NCBI GenBank assembly: GCA_021186555.1
Contig: JAJKFL010000014.1
Coordinates: 30,024,033 to 30,088,032, forward strand
From: Reticulitermes speratus
Lineage: Eukaryota > Arthropoda > Insecta > Blattodea > Rhinotermitidae
Reading direction: 5' to 3'
DNA length: 64,000 nt
Part shown: in pieces, positions 62,815 to 64,000 of the stretch
Numbering within the stretch: the first letter of the stretch is position 1
Layout: each line of letters begins with the position of its first letter
Translations under genes and position numbers: made by a program
The notes under the pieces: model-generated
What the model was told of the DNA's origin: nothing
Databases searched by the model: none
What the model saw: the letters and a program-made list of their open reading frames with translations, nothing else

Positions 62815-63180
62815 AGGTCCATTGCGAGTCTTCTAACCAACCAACTCCACGCTGCAGAGCCCTTCTCTACAAGCTAACAGTAGTTCCAAGAAGCAAGAAC
62901 TTCCTCGCCTTTTAAAAGCCGGAAGGCTCATTACTGTGTTCACAAGAACCTAACACCAGACTCCAGCCACACTCAGTCGAATCCAGTAACCTCACGTTCC
63001 ATATCCTAGGATCTGCTTTAACAATACCCTGCCACCTACGACTGGGTGTCTCAAACGGTCTCGTCCCTTCAGGTTCCTCACTTAAATTTTGCATGCCTTT
63101 CTCAGTTTCAAGCGTCCTACACACACCGCCCATTCCATCCTCCTCCATTTGATCGCTGCAATAATGTTTGGTGAAGGATA
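62815..63180 (-). mobile_element. LINE 3'-terminal fragment, copy 5
   Basis: Minus frames contain SEEPEGTRPFETPSRRWQGI and, in the alternative frame usual for this family, DSTECGWSLVLGSCEHSNEP. WRRMEWAVCVGRLKLRK lies upstream. Same tail family as 53500-53830, more diverged. Confidence 0.6.
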
Positions 63181-63572
63181 CACATTATAAACCGCGTGTA
63201 ATTTTACATATCCACCCATTACTTCACATCTCTCACATACAAATACTCTCTTACGCACCTTATTCGCAAACAACGTTTTTAAATACAATATCTAGAAAAT
63301 GACACGCTCAATGGGTTTGAAATTCTCATCAATATGAAATGCACAAACAACAAAACTCCAATATGTGAAATACCAGGATGTATTCTGAAAGTGACTTTGG
63401 AACCGGCTGGCTAATCGGGCAGCAACAAGAACTGTATTATTTCCAATGTATTATTCGTTTATTATACCAACCAAATGCACCACATCAAGTATATATACAC
63501 AGTAGCGACACTACTCCGACATGTTTCGGTAAAAATGTACCATCATCAGGGAGTACAGTGTGCCAGTATTAA

Positions 63573-64000
63573 AACCAGCTGCAAATGGTATTTATAAAGT
63601 TACATAACCTGTAGTATGATCTGCAGTTGGTATCAACTGTGTATATAGGATATATATGTGTGGTTTGAAATCTTAAAATTAAAATACAGTTAAAACATTT
63701 CGCATACAGTGGATATAATTTGTACAGAATAAAATTATAATCGTTGTGGTTGGCGGTTAGGTTCTTCTAGTCTGCGGCCTTATACATTCAAGCATCTAGT
63801 ACGGTTCTCAATCCAAGTGGACCGTGTCCCTGTGCTTGAGTTGTGTTGTGTACAAATTATATCCACTGTGTAAATGTTTTTAACTATATTTTAATTTTAA
63901 GATTTCAAACCGCACATATATATCCTATACAAACAGTTGATACCAACTGCAGATCATACTACAGGTTATGTAACTTTATAAATACCATTTGCTGCCTGTT
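63573..64000. repeat. long fold-back repeat, right arm cut by window end
   Basis: The left arm 63573-63732 (CAGCTGCAAATGGTATTTAT, CAGTTGGTATCAACTGTG, ATATAGGATATATATGTGTG, CAGTGGATATAATTTGTACA) is the reverse complement of 63850-64000 with few differences. The spacer of about 115 bp differs. The motif pair CCGACATGTTTCGG (63516) and CATCATCAGGG (63541) lies directly left of the arm. Confidence 0.9.

Overview
This window looks like insect nuclear DNA. It has a spliced ezrin/radixin/moesin (ERM) gene with introns of about 0.5-3.6 kb, and most of the rest is transposon relics, SINEs, LINE tails and fold-back repeats. The mix (mariner, Tigger/pogo and hAT relics, a jockey/CR1-like LINE, tRNA-headed SINEs and a repeated LINE tail with a GRPRRRWEDNIK-like peptide) fits a polyneopteran insect. 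My best guess is Blattodea (cockroach/termite), from memory of similar repeats and not checked. I see no bacterial genes, CRISPR arrays, true tRNA genes or rRNA.

Layout. 1-1.1 kb: right part of a dead mariner. 1.6-3.1 kb: an interspersed repeat (family R1) and a deleted Tigger element. 4.4-4.9 kb, minus strand: the first two coding exons of an unrecognised gene starting MADDDWKKRVG, with a local CpG-rich stretch upstream (4.8-5.6 kb). 8.0-10.6 kb: a decayed LINE with a Tigger deletion derivative in its tail. 11.6-13.3 kb: a second R1 copy broken by a fold-back and by a second Tigger derivative that still has an open 144-codon frame. 18.7-34.7 kb, minus strand: nine exons of moesin, joined in frame by GT-AG junctions, encoding about 506 residues to the natural C terminus. 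The first roughly 65-70 codons were not found. Moesin introns carry a SINE, a dead mariner and a strong 94-nt hairpin.

37.7-64 kb: no convincing gene. It begins with a dead BED-finger hAT element. CpG dinucleotides, scarce in 5.6-37.7 kb, become common from there on. The region holds SINEs, several long inverted repeats, a 29-bp minisatellite, long G/C homopolymers, an A53 tract, a mariner fragment, LINE tails and two other repeat families (R2, R3).

Functionally, only moesin is clear: it links cortical F-actin to the plasma membrane and is controlled by PIP2 binding and phosphorylation of a conserved C-terminal threonine. The 4.4-4.9 kb gene lies downstream of moesin on the same strand. I found no new multi-gene system. 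The points most worth a second look are the CpG boundary, the intronic hairpin, the Tigger derivatives that keep a DNA-binding domain, and a motif shared by several fold-backs.
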